Part shown: in pieces, positions 47,229 to 56,375 of the stretch
How positions within the stretch are numbered: the first letter of the stretch is position 1
How the letters are laid out: every line of letters starts with the position of its first letter
Source of the DNA: Lysinibacillus boronitolerans JCM 21713 = 10a = NBRC 103108
Lineage (GTDB): Bacteria > Bacillota > Bacilli > Bacillales_A > Planococcaceae
Direction of reading: 5' to 3'
Length of the DNA stretch: 64,000 nt
Assembly (NCBI RefSeq): GCF_000772935.1
Contig: NZ_JPVR01000065.1
Location: forward strand, 44,558 to 108,557
Notes under the pieces: generated by a model
The model's input: the letters and a program-made list of their open reading frames with translations, nothing else
Database searches by the model: none
What the model was told of the DNA's origin: nothing
Program-made: the position numbers and the translations under genes

Positions 47229-47966
47229 ATGCAACGTTATTTTATTGAGACAGCTATAGAAAATGCACGTATTAATGGAGAAGATGCACGGCATATTGAA
47301 CGAGTGATGCGTATGAAGCAAGGCGACAAAATTGTAGTTGTTGCACAAAACACTGCGCATATATGTACAATTGAAGGGTTTGAAGGGGATGAGGTCGTCA
47401 TTGAAGCGACAGGTCAAACAATCCCCTCTCCAGAGTTACCCATTCAAGTAACAGTAGCCTGTGGTTTACCGAAGGGTGATAAGCTGGAGCTTATTACCCA
47501 AAAAGCCACAGAGCTGGGGATGTTTGCTTTATTACCCTTTGAAGCTGAACGCTCCATTGTAAAATGGGACAAGAAAAAAGGGGCAAAAAAGCAAGAAAGA
47601 TTACAGAAAATTGCTAAGGAAGCTGCGGAACAAGCTCACCGCACACATATTCCAACAGTTTTTGAACCCATCTCATTTAAACAGCTAGTACAACAAATAG
47701 ATCATTTCGATGCCGTTTTTATTGCTGATGAAGAGGATGCAAAAGCTGAAAAGCGCACAAGGTTTGCGGAGAAGCTAAAAAACGTGTATGATAAGAAGTC
47801 GAAATCAATACTAATTATCTTTGGTCCTGAGGGGGGCATTTCTCGTCAAGAGTCAGAAGCGCTATTACAAGCAGGCGCTCAAACGATGTCATTAGGACCG
47901 AGAATTTTACGAGCAGAAACAGCGCCATTATACGCACTGTCTGCCATATCGTATGAATTTGAATAA
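47229..47966 (+). CDS. rsmE: 16S rRNA (uracil(1498)-N(3))-methyltransferase
   Basis: This is a SPOUT-class methyltransferase of 245 residues modifying U1498 of 16S rRNA. The N-terminal PUA-like part contains DARHIERVMRMKQGD. The trefoil-knot SAM site is formed by IIFGPEGGIS and LGPRILRAETAPLYAL. ATG 47229 follows AGAAAGGAC. In B. subtilis mtaB follows on the same strand; here a spore-protein cluster intervenes and mtaB is reversed. Confidence 0.95.
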   Translation: MQRYFIETAIENARINGEDARHIERVMRMKQGDKIVVVAQNTAHICTIEGFEGDEVVIEATGQTIPSPELPIQVTVACGLPKGDKLELITQKATELGMFALLPFEAERSIVKWDKKKGAKKQERLQKIAKEAAEQAHRTHIPTVFEPISFKQLVQQIDHFDAVFIADEEDAKAEKRTRFAEKLKNVYDKKSKSILIIFGPEGGISRQESEALLQAGAQTMSLGPRILRAETAPLYALSAISYEFE

Positions 47967-48025
47967 CAGCTATGTATAATTTACTATCAACATAACCTAG
48001 AAAAAACCACTTAATATTTGAACTG

Positions 48026-48071
48026 CCCCGTAAAAGCTAGACATCAATCTAACTTTTACGGGGGTTTTTTT
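48026..48071 (+). terminator. Terminator after rsmE
   Basis: CCCCGTAAAAG (48026-48036) pairs with CTTTTACGGGG (48053-48063) with an inner TAGA/TCTA stem, then a run of T. A second GC-rich hairpin (ACCCCGT ... ACGGGG, about 48125-48153) follows with no assigned role. Confidence 0.9.
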
Positions 48072-48208
48072 ACTTAAATCATATTTGAAGGGGGTCTGCG
48101 TTAAATCCCTGCTTAAATGGAGTTTTACCCCGTCGTGTAAGGTAACGGGGAAAATCACAACCTCAAACATTCCAAATAAAATAATTAAAAGAACAAGTTC
48201 AATGTCCA

Positions 48209-48283
48209 TACATAGATTTAATTGCGACATACTCTAGCGATAGGAGAGCTCACTAATACTATAAATTGAAATGAGGGAATTTT
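48209..48283 (+). promoter_or_regulatory. Conserved upstream block with SigK-like -10, copy 1
   Basis: CATACTCTA (48228-48236) matches the SigK -10 consensus CATANNNTA. It sits in a block of about 75 bases that is repeated almost unchanged ahead of the paralogue at 51140, including TCTAGCGATAGGAGAGCTC. The conserved block suggests common mother-cell expression late in sporulation. The -35 was not assigned. Confidence 0.55.
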
Positions 48284-49087
48284 TTGAGTGAACAATTTAT
48301 TAATCAGATTCAACCTTGTCCAGTAACATCAACTGAACAAATCCCCTTAACGAATGAGATTACACCATTAGTTACTACACCGCTTACGACGCCAACTATT
48401 AAAATTCCAGTTGTACTGGCAGAACCAACACTGCAAATCGTTGTCGAGTCGGATATTACACTTAATCCTGCAGCGACAGAGATTAAACGAGTGAAAAAGA
48501 ATGTCTTCCTAAATCAAGTGAAATTGGTACCGGTTAGCTTTGCTCGTATTGCTGGCACTGATTTCTTTAGAGTAACACGAGCTAAATTATTTGTAGCAGG
48601 ACATATTCGGAAAAATATCGAATATGCTTCATCAGCATGTAATGGGGCACTTCAGGATAGAATTGCTGATGTTCCGTTTTCTGGTTTTACAGATCTTATT
48701 TTTCCACAAACAGCAGGAGGCGCTACACCAATCTTAGGCATTTCTGAGTTTGCTGAAGCGAACTTCCTTAACGAAAGAACACAAATGGATGCTCGATTAG
48801 ATAAGGCTTTCTTCCAAAATCTCGTTAAATACAATGAACAACCATTTGGTGAATTAGTAGCAGCCAACTTCTTTGAACTTGATTTTTCACCGATTATGGC
48901 AGCTCCTGAAGAAGCATTCAGCACATTACGTGAAAAAATTGTATTAGAACTTACTGTAAAAGTATTGCAAGTTCAACAAATCCGTTTGGGCGCTGGAAGT
49001 AGTGTAGTAACACCTGTTCTTCAAGGGCTTACTCCACCAGCAACACCAATTGTTCCTGGTATTATTCCACCTACTGAGCCTTGTTAA
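48284..49087 (+). CDS. Probable spore-surface protein (CsxC-like), copy 1
   Basis: This 267-residue protein has no signal peptide. A Thr/Pro-rich head (about 12-40) is followed by a beta-rich domain: TIKIPVVLAEPTLQIVVESD, KRVKKNVFLNQVKLVP, then KLFVAGHIRKNIEYAS. It ends in a Pro-rich tail and a final Cys. This pattern resembles SPOCS/DUF3794-like spore coat or exosporium proteins such as the CsxC family; the assignment is from memory. It is about 93% identical over 255 residues to the protein at 51140. The start is TTG 48284 behind ATGAGGGAA. The SigK-like element upstream supports a spore-coat role. Confidence 0.65.
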   Translation: MSEQFINQIQPCPVTSTEQIPLTNEITPLVTTPLTTPTIKIPVVLAEPTLQIVVESDITLNPAATEIKRVKKNVFLNQVKLVPVSFARIAGTDFFRVTRAKLFVAGHIRKNIEYASSACNGALQDRIADVPFSGFTDLIFPQTAGGATPILGISEFAEANFLNERTQMDARLDKAFFQNLVKYNEQPFGELVAANFFELDFSPIMAAPEEAFSTLREKIVLELTVKVLQVQQIRLGAGSSVVTPVLQGLTPPATPIVPGIIPPTEPC

Positions 49088-49422
49088 TTTTTTATATGTA
49101 GTGGAGCAAAGATGGTAACAATAATACTGATATAAAATCAAATATGTTGTTGGGCAGTTGAAAGTTCACTTTTACACGAACTTTTAACTGCTTTTTTTGG
49201 CAAGATAAGGACATGCACCTTCCAATTGTATCTAATGGTGGGGACTGTGACAAAAGTAAAAATATTGCATAATATGGATTGTAATTAGTATTGTAAATTT
49301 TCAATTATATAATTTTAAAGGTCATAACATAATCGTATCAGAAGAATTAGCTAATAGATTAAAACTTAAATAAAAATTGATTGTTATGCCTTTTTGTCAA
49401 ATTATTATTTGGGAGTGAACGA
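49088..49422. other. Gap between the first and second spore-surface genes
   Basis: It contains a strong terminator (GCAGTTGAAAGTTC at 49154-49167 pairing with GAACTTTTAACTGC at 49178-49191, then T7). The remainder is AT-rich upstream DNA of the next gene; no sporulation promoter could be assigned with confidence. Confidence 0.6.
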
Positions 49423-51012
49423 ATGGCAACTCCATGGATTAATTTTAGAGAAATGAAGAAAATATCCTCTAAACAAAATAAATACACTGAGTGGAGGTAT
49501 CAAACTAAAATAGATGACGAATCTCCATTAGAACAGACTTTTAATGGAAATAATAATCTGCTTGGTGAAATAGAATATAAACCATTTACAGAGGAATCTA
49601 CTTTAACTGACCATATAATCTCTACTGAAGAGCTACCCGAACCTATGGAGCCGACTATTGAGGAAGAAAACGAACATCACCCAAATTTTGAGAACTTCAG
49701 GGAGGATGCTAGCTTAGCAGAGCTATTAGCATCTAATGAAGAGCTACCTATACCTAAAGAAACAAATGTTGAGCAAGAAAACGAACATCCTCTAGATATC
49801 GATGAGAGTAGGGGAGAGGAACTGACTTTATCGGAGCAATCAATCACCCATGAAGAACTACCCATAATTACAGAAAATAATATTGAGCAAGAAAACGAAC
49901 ATCACTTAGATATCGATGAGAGTCACACAAAAGAGACATTAATAGAGCAATTAGCCTCCATACCTATAGAAGCGAATGTTAAGGAGAACAAAGAACATTT
50001 CCGAAATACGGATGAGAACCATGTAGAGGAATTAACTTTAGACCAGATAGCATGCAATCAAATCGTACCTAGTCCAACAAAGGTAGAAATTGACCATCTA
50101 CTAGATAGTGATGAGAACTCTCTTGAAGAACAAAATTCAACAGCTCAATCAGAAGATAATCCAAAATTTCTCAATAAAGCTCTGTCTGAGGCTGGAAATA
50201 ATATGCATTTGGATGATATAGCAGAAAAGGAGAAAAATAATCCTTCAAATCGTAATAAAGGGATTGCAAAGTCTTTAATAGGTGAAGTATGCACCATTAT
50301 CCAAAAAAGTCCCTTTTCTACTTATGTAGAAATTAACGATTTTCTTCATGCTCCTATTTATGGTGAAAATGTTCAAAATACAATATTTGAATTTCTTGAT
50401 TTAAATGATAACCTATCTCCCCAACTTCAGACGAAGCTACTCCAAACCATTTCGGTTTTCCCTGAACAACCAGATTGTCGTTTGGTTAGCTCCAACATTA
50501 ATCAAATGATTTCTTTAATGAGAACGGATACTAATAAAAAAAATGGTAGTGAGCAGCATCCGTTTAAATCTGTAGTAGTTCCCTTACATAACTCACAAGC
50601 AATTAAAAAAGGAGAAATTAACTCCTCTGAGCCTTTTATACATATACGAGTTCCTGTTGTCCTAGGGGAATACAAAATAGAAATATGTATGGAGGGAAAA
50701 ATTGCTTTTGATAAAGGAATTGAAGAGGTTAAAGAGATCACAAATGAGGTAGTACTATCCGATTGTAGATTTGTACCTTTTCGTAGATCCCAGCCATTGG
50801 GAAATGGAACAAGAACGGTATCAAAGGGGAATTTATTTATAGAGGGCTACATACAGCACAATATTGAGTATAGGGTATCTAATACGCAAAATAAGGCAGC
50901 CATTCATCCAAATCGATTGTGTCAAAATATAGTATTAGAATTAATTATCCAAATGTTACAAGTACAAAAAATTAAAGTACTGTTTGACTGGCAAGGTAAT
51001 GGAGGATTATAG
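49423..51012 (+). CDS. Large acidic-repeat protein with CsxC-like C-terminus
   Basis: This is a 529-residue protein without a signal peptide. Residues about 60-210 hold roughly four to five degenerate repeats of about 40 residues built on EELPxPxExNxEQENEHHLDIDE, extremely rich in Glu, Asp and His. A less repetitive middle follows. The last 130 residues (HIRVPVVLGEYKIEICMEG, LSDCRFVPF, NLFIEGYIQHNIEYRVSN, LIIQMLQVQKIKV) align in order with the flanking spore-surface proteins, lacking their central insert. The start is ATG 49423 behind GGGAGTG. It is probably a spore-envelope component; the acidic region might bind metal or calcium, which is speculation. Confidence 0.6.
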   Translation: MATPWINFREMKKISSKQNKYTEWRYQTKIDDESPLEQTFNGNNNLLGEIEYKPFTEESTLTDHIISTEELPEPMEPTIEEENEHHPNFENFREDASLAELLASNEELPIPKETNVEQENEHPLDIDESRGEELTLSEQSITHEELPIITENNIEQENEHHLDIDESHTKETLIEQLASIPIEANVKENKEHFRNTDENHVEELTLDQIACNQIVPSPTKVEIDHLLDSDENSLEEQNSTAQSEDNPKFLNKALSEAGNNMHLDDIAEKEKNNPSNRNKGIAKSLIGEVCTIIQKSPFSTYVEINDFLHAPIYGENVQNTIFEFLDLNDNLSPQLQTKLLQTISVFPEQPDCRLVSSNINQMISLMRTDTNKKNGSEQHPFKSVVVPLHNSQAIKKGEINSSEPFIHIRVPVVLGEYKIEICMEGKIAFDKGIEEVKEITNEVVLSDCRFVPFRRSQPLGNGTRTVSKGNLFIEGYIQHNIEYRVSNTQNKAAIHPNRLCQNIVLELIIQMLQVQKIKVLFDWQGNGGL

Positions 51013-51062
51013 AAATTTATCCCTTAATTCAAATAAGAATATAAAACTAATATATACGTCCA

Positions 51063-51139
51063 TGTATAGATTTAAATGCTACATATTCTAGCGATAGGAG
51101 AGCTCTCTAATACTAAAAAAATGAAATGAGGGAAATTTT
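51063..51139 (+). promoter_or_regulatory. Conserved upstream block with SigK-like -10, copy 2
   Basis: CATATTCTA (51082-51090) matches CATANNNTA. The surrounding bases, TCTAGCGATAGGAGAGCTC and the AATGAGGGAA ribosome binding site, repeat the block at 48209-48283. Conservation beyond the -10 could mark a regulator site such as GerE, which is inference. Confidence 0.55.
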
Positions 51140-51907
51140 TTGAGCGATCAATTAGAAAGTCAATTTCAACCTTGTCCTGTAACATCAACTGAACAAATTC
51201 CATTAACGAATGAGATTACACCAGTAGTCACTACACCGGTTACAACGCCAACTATCAAAGTTCCAGTTGTATTGGCAGAACCAACACTGCAAATCGTTGT
51301 TGAGTCGGATATTACACTTAGCCCTGCTGCTACAGAAATCAAACGAGTGAAAAAGAATGTCTTCCTAAATCAAGTGAAACTTGTACCAGTCAGCTTTGCA
51401 CGTATTGCTGGCACTGATTTCTTTAGAGTAACACGAGCTAAATTATTTGTAGCAGGACATATTCGGAAAAATATTGAATATGCTTCATCAGCATGTAATG
51501 GGGCACTTCGAGATAGAATTGCTGACGTTCCGTTTTCTGGTTTTACAGATCTTATTTTCCCACAAACACCTGGAGGCGCAACACCAATCTTAGGCATTTC
51601 CGAGTTTGCTGAAGCGAACTTCCTTAACGAAAGAACACAAATGGATGCTCGATTAGATAAGGCTTTCTTCCAAAATCTTGTTAAATACAATGAACAACCA
51701 TTTGGTGAATTAGTAGCTGCCAACTTCTTTGAACTTGATTTTTCACCGATTATGGCAGCTCCAGAAGGGACATTCAGCACATTACGTGAAAAAATTGTCT
51801 TAGAACTTACTGTAAAAGTATTGCAAGTTCAACAAATCCGCCTTGGTGCTGGCAGTAGCGTAATAACGCCTGTTCTTTTAGGACTTACACCTCCTACTAG
51901 TCCTTGA
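51140..51907 (+). CDS. Probable spore-surface protein (CsxC-like), copy 2
   Basis: This 255-residue paralogue of the 48284 protein differs at about 17 of 255 positions by my count, mostly in the first ten residues and the extreme C-terminus. It lacks the last 12 residues, including the terminal Cys. The start is TTG 51140 behind ATGAGGGAA. The pair probably arose by recent duplication including the promoter, with the acidic-repeat gene now between. The near identity could also reflect gene conversion. Confidence 0.65.
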   Translation: MSDQLESQFQPCPVTSTEQIPLTNEITPVVTTPVTTPTIKVPVVLAEPTLQIVVESDITLSPAATEIKRVKKNVFLNQVKLVPVSFARIAGTDFFRVTRAKLFVAGHIRKNIEYASSACNGALRDRIADVPFSGFTDLIFPQTPGGATPILGISEFAEANFLNERTQMDARLDKAFFQNLVKYNEQPFGELVAANFFELDFSPIMAAPEGTFSTLREKIVLELTVKVLQVQQIRLGAGSSVITPVLLGLTPPTSP

Positions 51908-52079
51908 TAAGTGCTAGTTTAGAGTACAGGAGAATATTATAATATACTAACAAAGCTAGTAGTACAGAAGGATATTTTGTTTGTACTACTAATTTTCTTA
52001 TAGGAGCTGTAAATCTTTAAAACATCTATCAATATTATGAAAAATCAAATACAAGTGAATGATTAGCTTCATACAAGGA

Positions 52080-52118
52080 AAAAGGGTTGCCTATATAAAA
52101 TGGGCAGCCCTTTTTTTA
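52080..52118. terminator. Terminator after mtaB
   Basis: AAAGGGTTGCC (52081-52091) pairs with GGCAGCCCTTT (52103-52113, one G-T pair), with A- and T-runs outside. It can serve both directions between the convergent units. Confidence 0.85.
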
Positions 52119-52122
52119 CTAT

Positions 52123-53472
52123 TTATTTCACTGTTTCTAAAACGCGTACAAATTGTCCTTTTGAGTGAGGGTAGCCTGCTTGTGTAATTTTTACTTTTAC
52201 AAGTTGTCCGATTAGACTTTCTGGACCCTCAAAAACTACTTTTAAGTAGTTGTCTGTATAGCCTGTTAGAAGGCCTTCTTCTTCACTGCCATCATGCACA
52301 AATTCTTCAGGAATAACTTCTAGCACTTGATCTTCAAAACGAGAAGCATACTCTTTTGCTAGTTGATCATTTAAAGAGATAAGTCGGTGGACACGTTCAT
52401 TTTTAATGTCTTCATCAATTTGATCTTCCATACGTGCAGCTGGAGTTCCTGTCCGAGGAGAGAATGGGAAAACGTGTAGCTCAGAGAATTTATGATCACG
52501 GATAAAGTTATATGTGTCCATAAACTCTTCTTCTGTCTCGCCGGGGAACCCAACGATTACATCAGAAGTAACAGCTAAATCAGGTAAAGCCTCATGTAAT
52601 TTTGTTAAACGTTCACCGAAGAATTCCATTGTATATTTACGACGCATACGTTTTAATACCGTATCAGAACCAGATTGAATCGGAATATGTAAATGATTCA
52701 CGACAATCTTTGATTCACGTAGTACTTCAATTACTTCATCCGTTAATTGACTAGCCTCAATGGATGAAATACGAAGACGCTTTAAGCCTTTCACATTGGC
52801 CTCTAAATCACGTAGTAATTGAGCAAGATTATAATCTTTTAAATCTTGTCCATAGCCACCTGTATGGATACCAGTTAAGACAATTTCAAGATAACCAGCG
52901 TCGACTAATTGCTGTGCTTGATGTAATACTTCTTGTGGGTCACGAGAACGCATTAAGCCGCGTGCCCATGGAATAATACAAAATGTACAGAAATTGTTAC
53001 AGCCTTCTTGGATTTTTAATGAAGCACGTGTACGGTCTGTAAAGGCAGGTACATCCAATTCTTCGTATACTCGGTTTTTCATAATATTACGTACAGCATT
53101 AATCGGTTGACGTTCCGCACGATATTGTTCAATATAACCAAGTAATTTCGTACGATCTTGTGTTCCGACAACGATATCGACACCAGGAATAGCCATAATT
53201 TCTGCAGGGGAGGTTTGTGCATAGCATCCTGTTACACAAATAACTGCATCCGGATTTTGACGAATTGCTCGACGAATGACCTGACGAGATTTTTTATCTC
53301 CAGTATTCGTAACTGTACATGTATTAATGACGTAAACGTCTGCTTGTTGATCAAATTCTGTACGATCATAGCCCTCTTCTTTAAACAGCTGCCAAATTGC
53401 TTCTGTTTCGTAATGATTTACTTTACAACCTAGAGTATGAAAACTCACGATTTTTGATCGCTCGTTACTCAT
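52123..53472 (-). CDS. mtaB: tRNA (N6-threonylcarbamoyladenosine(37)-C2)-methylthiotransferase
   Basis: MtaB adds a methylthio group to t6A37 of tRNA. The 449-residue protein has the N-terminal MTTase domain (SFHTLGCKVNHYETEAIWQL, then VINTCTVT and CVTGCYAQ, three cluster cysteines), the radical SAM domain with EGCNNFCTFCIIPWARG, and a C-terminal TRAM domain. The start is ATG 53472 after AAAGGATG; an ATG four codons upstream lies in that site. It is on the strand opposite to rsmE, unlike B. subtilis, where yqeU and yqeV run the same way. Confidence 0.96.
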   Translation of the reverse strand: MSNERSKIVSFHTLGCKVNHYETEAIWQLFKEEGYDRTEFDQQADVYVINTCTVTNTGDKKSRQVIRRAIRQNPDAVICVTGCYAQTSPAEIMAIPGVDIVVGTQDRTKLLGYIEQYRAERQPINAVRNIMKNRVYEELDVPAFTDRTRASLKIQEGCNNFCTFCIIPWARGLMRSRDPQEVLHQAQQLVDAGYLEIVLTGIHTGGYGQDLKDYNLAQLLRDLEANVKGLKRLRISSIEASQLTDEVIEVLRESKIVVNHLHIPIQSGSDTVLKRMRRKYTMEFFGERLTKLHEALPDLAVTSDVIVGFPGETEEEFMDTYNFIRDHKFSELHVFPFSPRTGTPAARMEDQIDEDIKNERVHRLISLNDQLAKEYASRFEDQVLEVIPEEFVHDGSEEEGLLTGYTDNYLKVVFEGPESLIGQLVKVKITQAGYPHSKGQFVRVLETVK

Positions 53473-53761
53473 GATATATATCATCCTTTCAATTCACATT
53501 ACCTTGTGTTTGCAACATTTAAATAGTTTTTTTGTGTACATATTTTAGATACGTGATTTATGATAACATAAACCTTATGAAATCAGTACTTATAAGATTT
53601 TTTTGTGAAATAATTAAGTGATTTGTCTTCTGATGACTTCTATGTTCTTAAAAGTTTACATTTCAGCTTTTATTATATAGAAAGAAATTAGACGTCAACG
53701 TGAAAAAATGGTATGATTCGAAGAGGTACGTACATCTTGTTTAATGAAGGAGCGGTCCACA

Positions 53762-54433
53762 ATGGAAAAGAATTTTGCACGTATGATTGATCATACATTA
53801 TTAAAGGCTGAGGCAACGAAAGAACAAATTGAAAAATTATGTGCAGAAGCTAAACAATTTAACTTTGCTTCTGTTTGTGTAAATCCTACTTGGGTAAAGC
53901 GTAGTAGTGAATTATTACAGGGTACAGACGTTTTAGTTTGTACGGTAATTGGGTTCCCACTTGGTGCCAATACGCCAGCAGTCAAAGCATTTGAAGCAAA
54001 AGATGCTATTGCTAACGGTGCAAAAGAAGTAGATATGGTTATTAATATCGGTGCGTTAAAAGATAAAAACTATGAACTTGTACAAGCAGATATCGCCGCA
54101 GTAGTAGAAGCAGCTAAAGATAGCGCACTTGTAAAAGTCATTATTGAATCATGCTTACTAACAGTCGAAGAAAAAGTGAAAGCATGTGAGTTAGCTGTAG
54201 CAGCGGGTGCAGACTATGTGAAAACATCTACAGGTTTTTCTACTGGTGGAGCAACAGCAGAGGATATCGCGCTTATGCGTAAAACTGTAGGTCCAGAACT
54301 TGGTGTAAAAGCATCAGGTGGTGTTCGTAGCTTAGAGGACATGAAAAAAATGGTAGAAGCTGGTGCGACTCGTATTGGGGCTAGCTCTGGTGTAGCTATT
54401 ATGAATGGTTTAATTGCCGACTCCAACTATTAA
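53762..54433 (+). CDS. deoC: Deoxyribose-phosphate aldolase
   Basis: DeoC splits 2-deoxyribose 5-phosphate into glyceraldehyde 3-phosphate and acetaldehyde in deoxynucleoside breakdown. The 223-residue protein has [10 protein letters not shown] at the start, the Schiff-base lysine in YVKTSTGF, and the phosphate-binding GVRSLEDM and GASSG segments. The start is ATG 53762 after AAGGAGCGG. It stands alone, away from other deo genes, and is followed by a terminator. Confidence 0.95.
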   Translation: MEKNFARMIDHTLLKAEATKEQIEKLCAEAKQFNFASVCVNPTWVKRSSELLQGTDVLVCTVIGFPLGANTPAVKAFEAKDAIANGAKEVDMVINIGALKDKNYELVQADIAAVVEAAKDSALVKVIIESCLLTVEEKVKACELAVAAGADYVKTSTGFSTGGATAEDIALMRKTVGPELGVKASGGVRSLEDMKKMVEAGATRIGASSGVAIMNGLIADSNY

Positions 54434-54450
54434 TATTATCCTTTTATAGA

Positions 54451-54494
54451 GCCATAAGCTCATGTGTACATTGACATGAGCTTATGGCTTCTTT
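54451..54494 (+). terminator. Terminator after deoC
   Basis: GCCATAAGCTCATGT (54451-54465) pairs perfectly with ACATGAGCTTATGGC (54474-54488), then a T-rich tail. Confidence 0.9.
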
Positions 54495-54505
54495 GTGTTT
54501 AATCA

Positions 54506-54533
54506 GCATAATAATTTTCTGTGCACATATACT
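54506..54533 (+). promoter_or_regulatory. SigE-like promoter of cotJABC
   Basis: GCATAAT (54506-54512) matches the SigE -35 consensus KMATATT at six of seven positions, and CATATACT (54526-54533) matches the -10 CATACANT at seven of eight. The spacer is 13 bases, one shorter than usual. The B. subtilis cotJ operon is SigE-dependent, which supports the reading. Confidence 0.6.
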
Positions 54534-54568
54534 CCACTGATGAATGTAAATACAGAAAGGAGGATGTC

Positions 54569-54796
54569 ATGTTTACACAGTATAAGTCTTGGAGGCCCTA
54601 TATTAGCCCCTTTGATCCATGTAAGCCTATAGAAGTTAAGTATTATGCAACACCCCCACAATTATATATGGGTTTTCAACCACCTGGACTACCACAATTT
54701 CCAACCGCAAGAGAAGCGCTGAAGGCAGGAACGCTATGGCCACAGTTGTTTAGCCCATACCCATTTCCCCTAAAAGGAGGGAGGAAGCATGACTAA
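54569..54796 (+). CDS. cotJA: Spore coat associated protein CotJA
   Basis: This 75-residue, proline-rich coat protein of the mother cell has the family features WRPYISPFDPCKPI, TPPQLYMGFQPPGLPQF and ALKAGTLWPQLFSPY. The start is ATG 54569 behind AAAGGAGGATG; an upstream in-frame start at 54521 lies in the promoter. The stop overlaps cotJB by eight bases. Confidence 0.93.
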   Translation: MFTQYKSWRPYISPFDPCKPIEVKYYATPPQLYMGFQPPGLPQFPTAREALKAGTLWPQLFSPYPFPLKGGRKHD

Positions 54797-55052
54797 AAAG
54801 ATGCCGCCCGAATTTTATAAGCAATTAGAAGAAATTCAAGCAATTGATTTCGTTATTGTTGAATTAAACCTCTATTTAGACACTCATCCACACGATTATG
54901 ACGCCATTCAGCAATTTAATGAAAATACAGAGAAAAGTATGAAACTTAAAATTGATTTTGAGCAAAAATATGGACCACTCATGAATTTTGGGAGAAGCTA
55001 TTCGAATTATCCTTTTAACTGGATTGATACACCATGGCCATGGCAAGTCTAA
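54789..55052 (+). CDS. cotJB: Spore coat protein CotJB
   Basis: This 87-residue protein is helical with a conserved middle (LEEIQAIDFVIVELNLYLDTH, DYDAIQQFNENTEK) and the C-terminal YPFNWIDTPWPWQV. It is needed with CotJC for coat assembly in B. subtilis. A strong AAAGGAGGGAGG site precedes ATG 54789. Confidence 0.93.
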   Translation: MTKKMPPEFYKQLEEIQAIDFVIVELNLYLDTHPHDYDAIQQFNENTEKSMKLKIDFEQKYGPLMNFGRSYSNYPFNWIDTPWPWQV

Positions 55053-55076
55053 ACAAAAGACTAGGAGGAATAATCT

Positions 55077-55646
55077 TTGTGGTATTATGAAAAGAAACTC
55101 CAGTATCCGGTAAAAGTTAGTACATGTAACCCAATGCTTGCAAAGTTTTTAATTGAGCAATATGGAGGGGCAGATGGGGAACTGGCAGCAGCTCTACGCT
55201 ACATGAATCAACGCTATACGATTCCTGACAAAGTAGTAGGGTTATTGACCGATATAGCAACTGAGGAATTTTCACATTTAGAAATGATTGCCACGATGAT
55301 TTATAAGCTAACAAAAGATGCAACACCAGAAATGCTGAAAGAAGCTGGCTTGGGTGATCATTATGTAAATCACGATCGTGCTCTATTTTATCAAAACTCC
55401 TCAGGGGTACCATTCACAGCAACCTATATTCAAGCTAAGGGTGACCCTATCGCGGACCTGTATGAGGATATAGCGGCTGAAGAAAAGGCACGTGCCACAT
55501 ATCAATGGATTATTGACTTATCAGATGACACGGATTTAAATGATAGCTTGAAGTTTTTACGTGAGCGAGAAATTGTTCATTCCCAGCGTTTTAGAGAGGC
55601 TGTTGAAATTTTAAAAGATGATAGAGATCAAAAGAAAGTTTTCTAA
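55077..55646 (+). CDS. cotJC: Spore coat protein CotJC (manganese catalase fold)
   Basis: This 189-residue protein belongs to the manganese catalase family. The conserved ligand region TEEFSHLEMIATMI is present, and EEKARATYQW with REREIVHSQRF carries the remaining acidic and histidine ligands, so catalase activity is possible. The start is TTG 55077 after TAGGAGG. It is the last gene of the operon; a shared terminator follows. Confidence 0.95.
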   Translation: MWYYEKKLQYPVKVSTCNPMLAKFLIEQYGGADGELAAALRYMNQRYTIPDKVVGLLTDIATEEFSHLEMIATMIYKLTKDATPEMLKEAGLGDHYVNHDRALFYQNSSGVPFTATYIQAKGDPIADLYEDIAAEEKARATYQWIIDLSDDTDLNDSLKFLREREIVHSQRFREAVEILKDDRDQKKVF

Positions 55647-55650
55647 GACG

Positions 55651-55689
55651 AAAAAGGCTGTATCAAGTAGAACTTGAAACAGCTTTTTT
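55651..55689. terminator. Terminator between cotJC and ktrA
   Basis: A-rich AAAAGGCTGT and CAAGT pair with ACTTG and ACAGCTTTT across a short loop, followed by T-run. It serves both converging units. Confidence 0.85.
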
Positions 55690-55693
55690 GTGA

Positions 55694-56350
55694 TTACTGA
55701 ATATTTGAGAATAATGTAAGATCTTTTCGATGCCCAATCATTACTAATAAATCTTCCTTTTCAATAATCTGCTCAGGAGAAGGGGAAATAATAATTTCCC
55801 CTTCGCGCACAATTGCAATTACACTGACGTTATATTTTGCGCGCAAGTCTAAATCGCGAAGGTTTTGTCCAGCCATTTTAGAAGGAATCATAATTTCTTC
55901 AATACTGTATTCCTTTGATAATTCGATATAATTCAACATGTTTGGGGATAGGAGTTGATTAGCCACACGTTCACCCATATCTCTTTCAGGATAAATAATC
56001 CAATCAGCTCCAACTTTATCTAACACTTGCCCATGTCTTTTACCTAGTGCCTTTGCGATCACTTTTTTGATCCCTAGCTCTTTTAATAAAGAGACGGTTA
56101 AAATACTAGACTGCATATCATTACCGATCGCCACGATGACACAATCGAAGTTACCAATACCAATTGATTTTAAAGCTTTTTCTTCTGTTGTATCAGCAAC
56201 GACAGCGTGAGTCACATACGGTTCTGCATCCTCTACTCTTTCTTCATTTATATCAATTCCCAATATTTCCTGTCCAGCTTCATGCAATCTGCGTGCGACG
56301 CTTGTTCCGAACCTACCTAAGCCAATAACAGCGTATTGTTTAATGGTCAT
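55694..56350 (-). CDS. ktrA: Potassium uptake regulatory subunit KtrA/KtrC
   Basis: This RCK protein of 218 residues forms the cytosolic gating ring of a Ktr channel. The nucleotide-binding loop is VIGLGRFGTSVARRL with an acidic strand end (GIDINEE), and the C-terminal RCK_C domain binds c-di-AMP in characterised relatives. ATG 56350 follows GAGAGGGG. It lies 25 bases after ktrB on the same transcript, so both come under the riboswitch upstream. Confidence 0.92.
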   Translation of the reverse strand: MTIKQYAVIGLGRFGTSVARRLHEAGQEILGIDINEERVEDAEPYVTHAVVADTTEEKALKSIGIGNFDCVIVAIGNDMQSSILTVSLLKELGIKKVIAKALGKRHGQVLDKVGADWIIYPERDMGERVANQLLSPNMLNYIELSKEYSIEEIMIPSKMAGQNLRDLDLRAKYNVSVIAIVREGEIIISPSPEQIIEKEDLLVMIGHRKDLTLFSNIQ

Positions 56351-56375
56351 AGCGTTTTAAACCCCTCTCATTTGG

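Noticed and set aside
51370..51780. Minus-strand frames opposite the spore-surface genes (also 48652-48924)
   Set aside because: Both are mirror frames of duplicated coding DNA; their similarity follows from the plus-strand genes.
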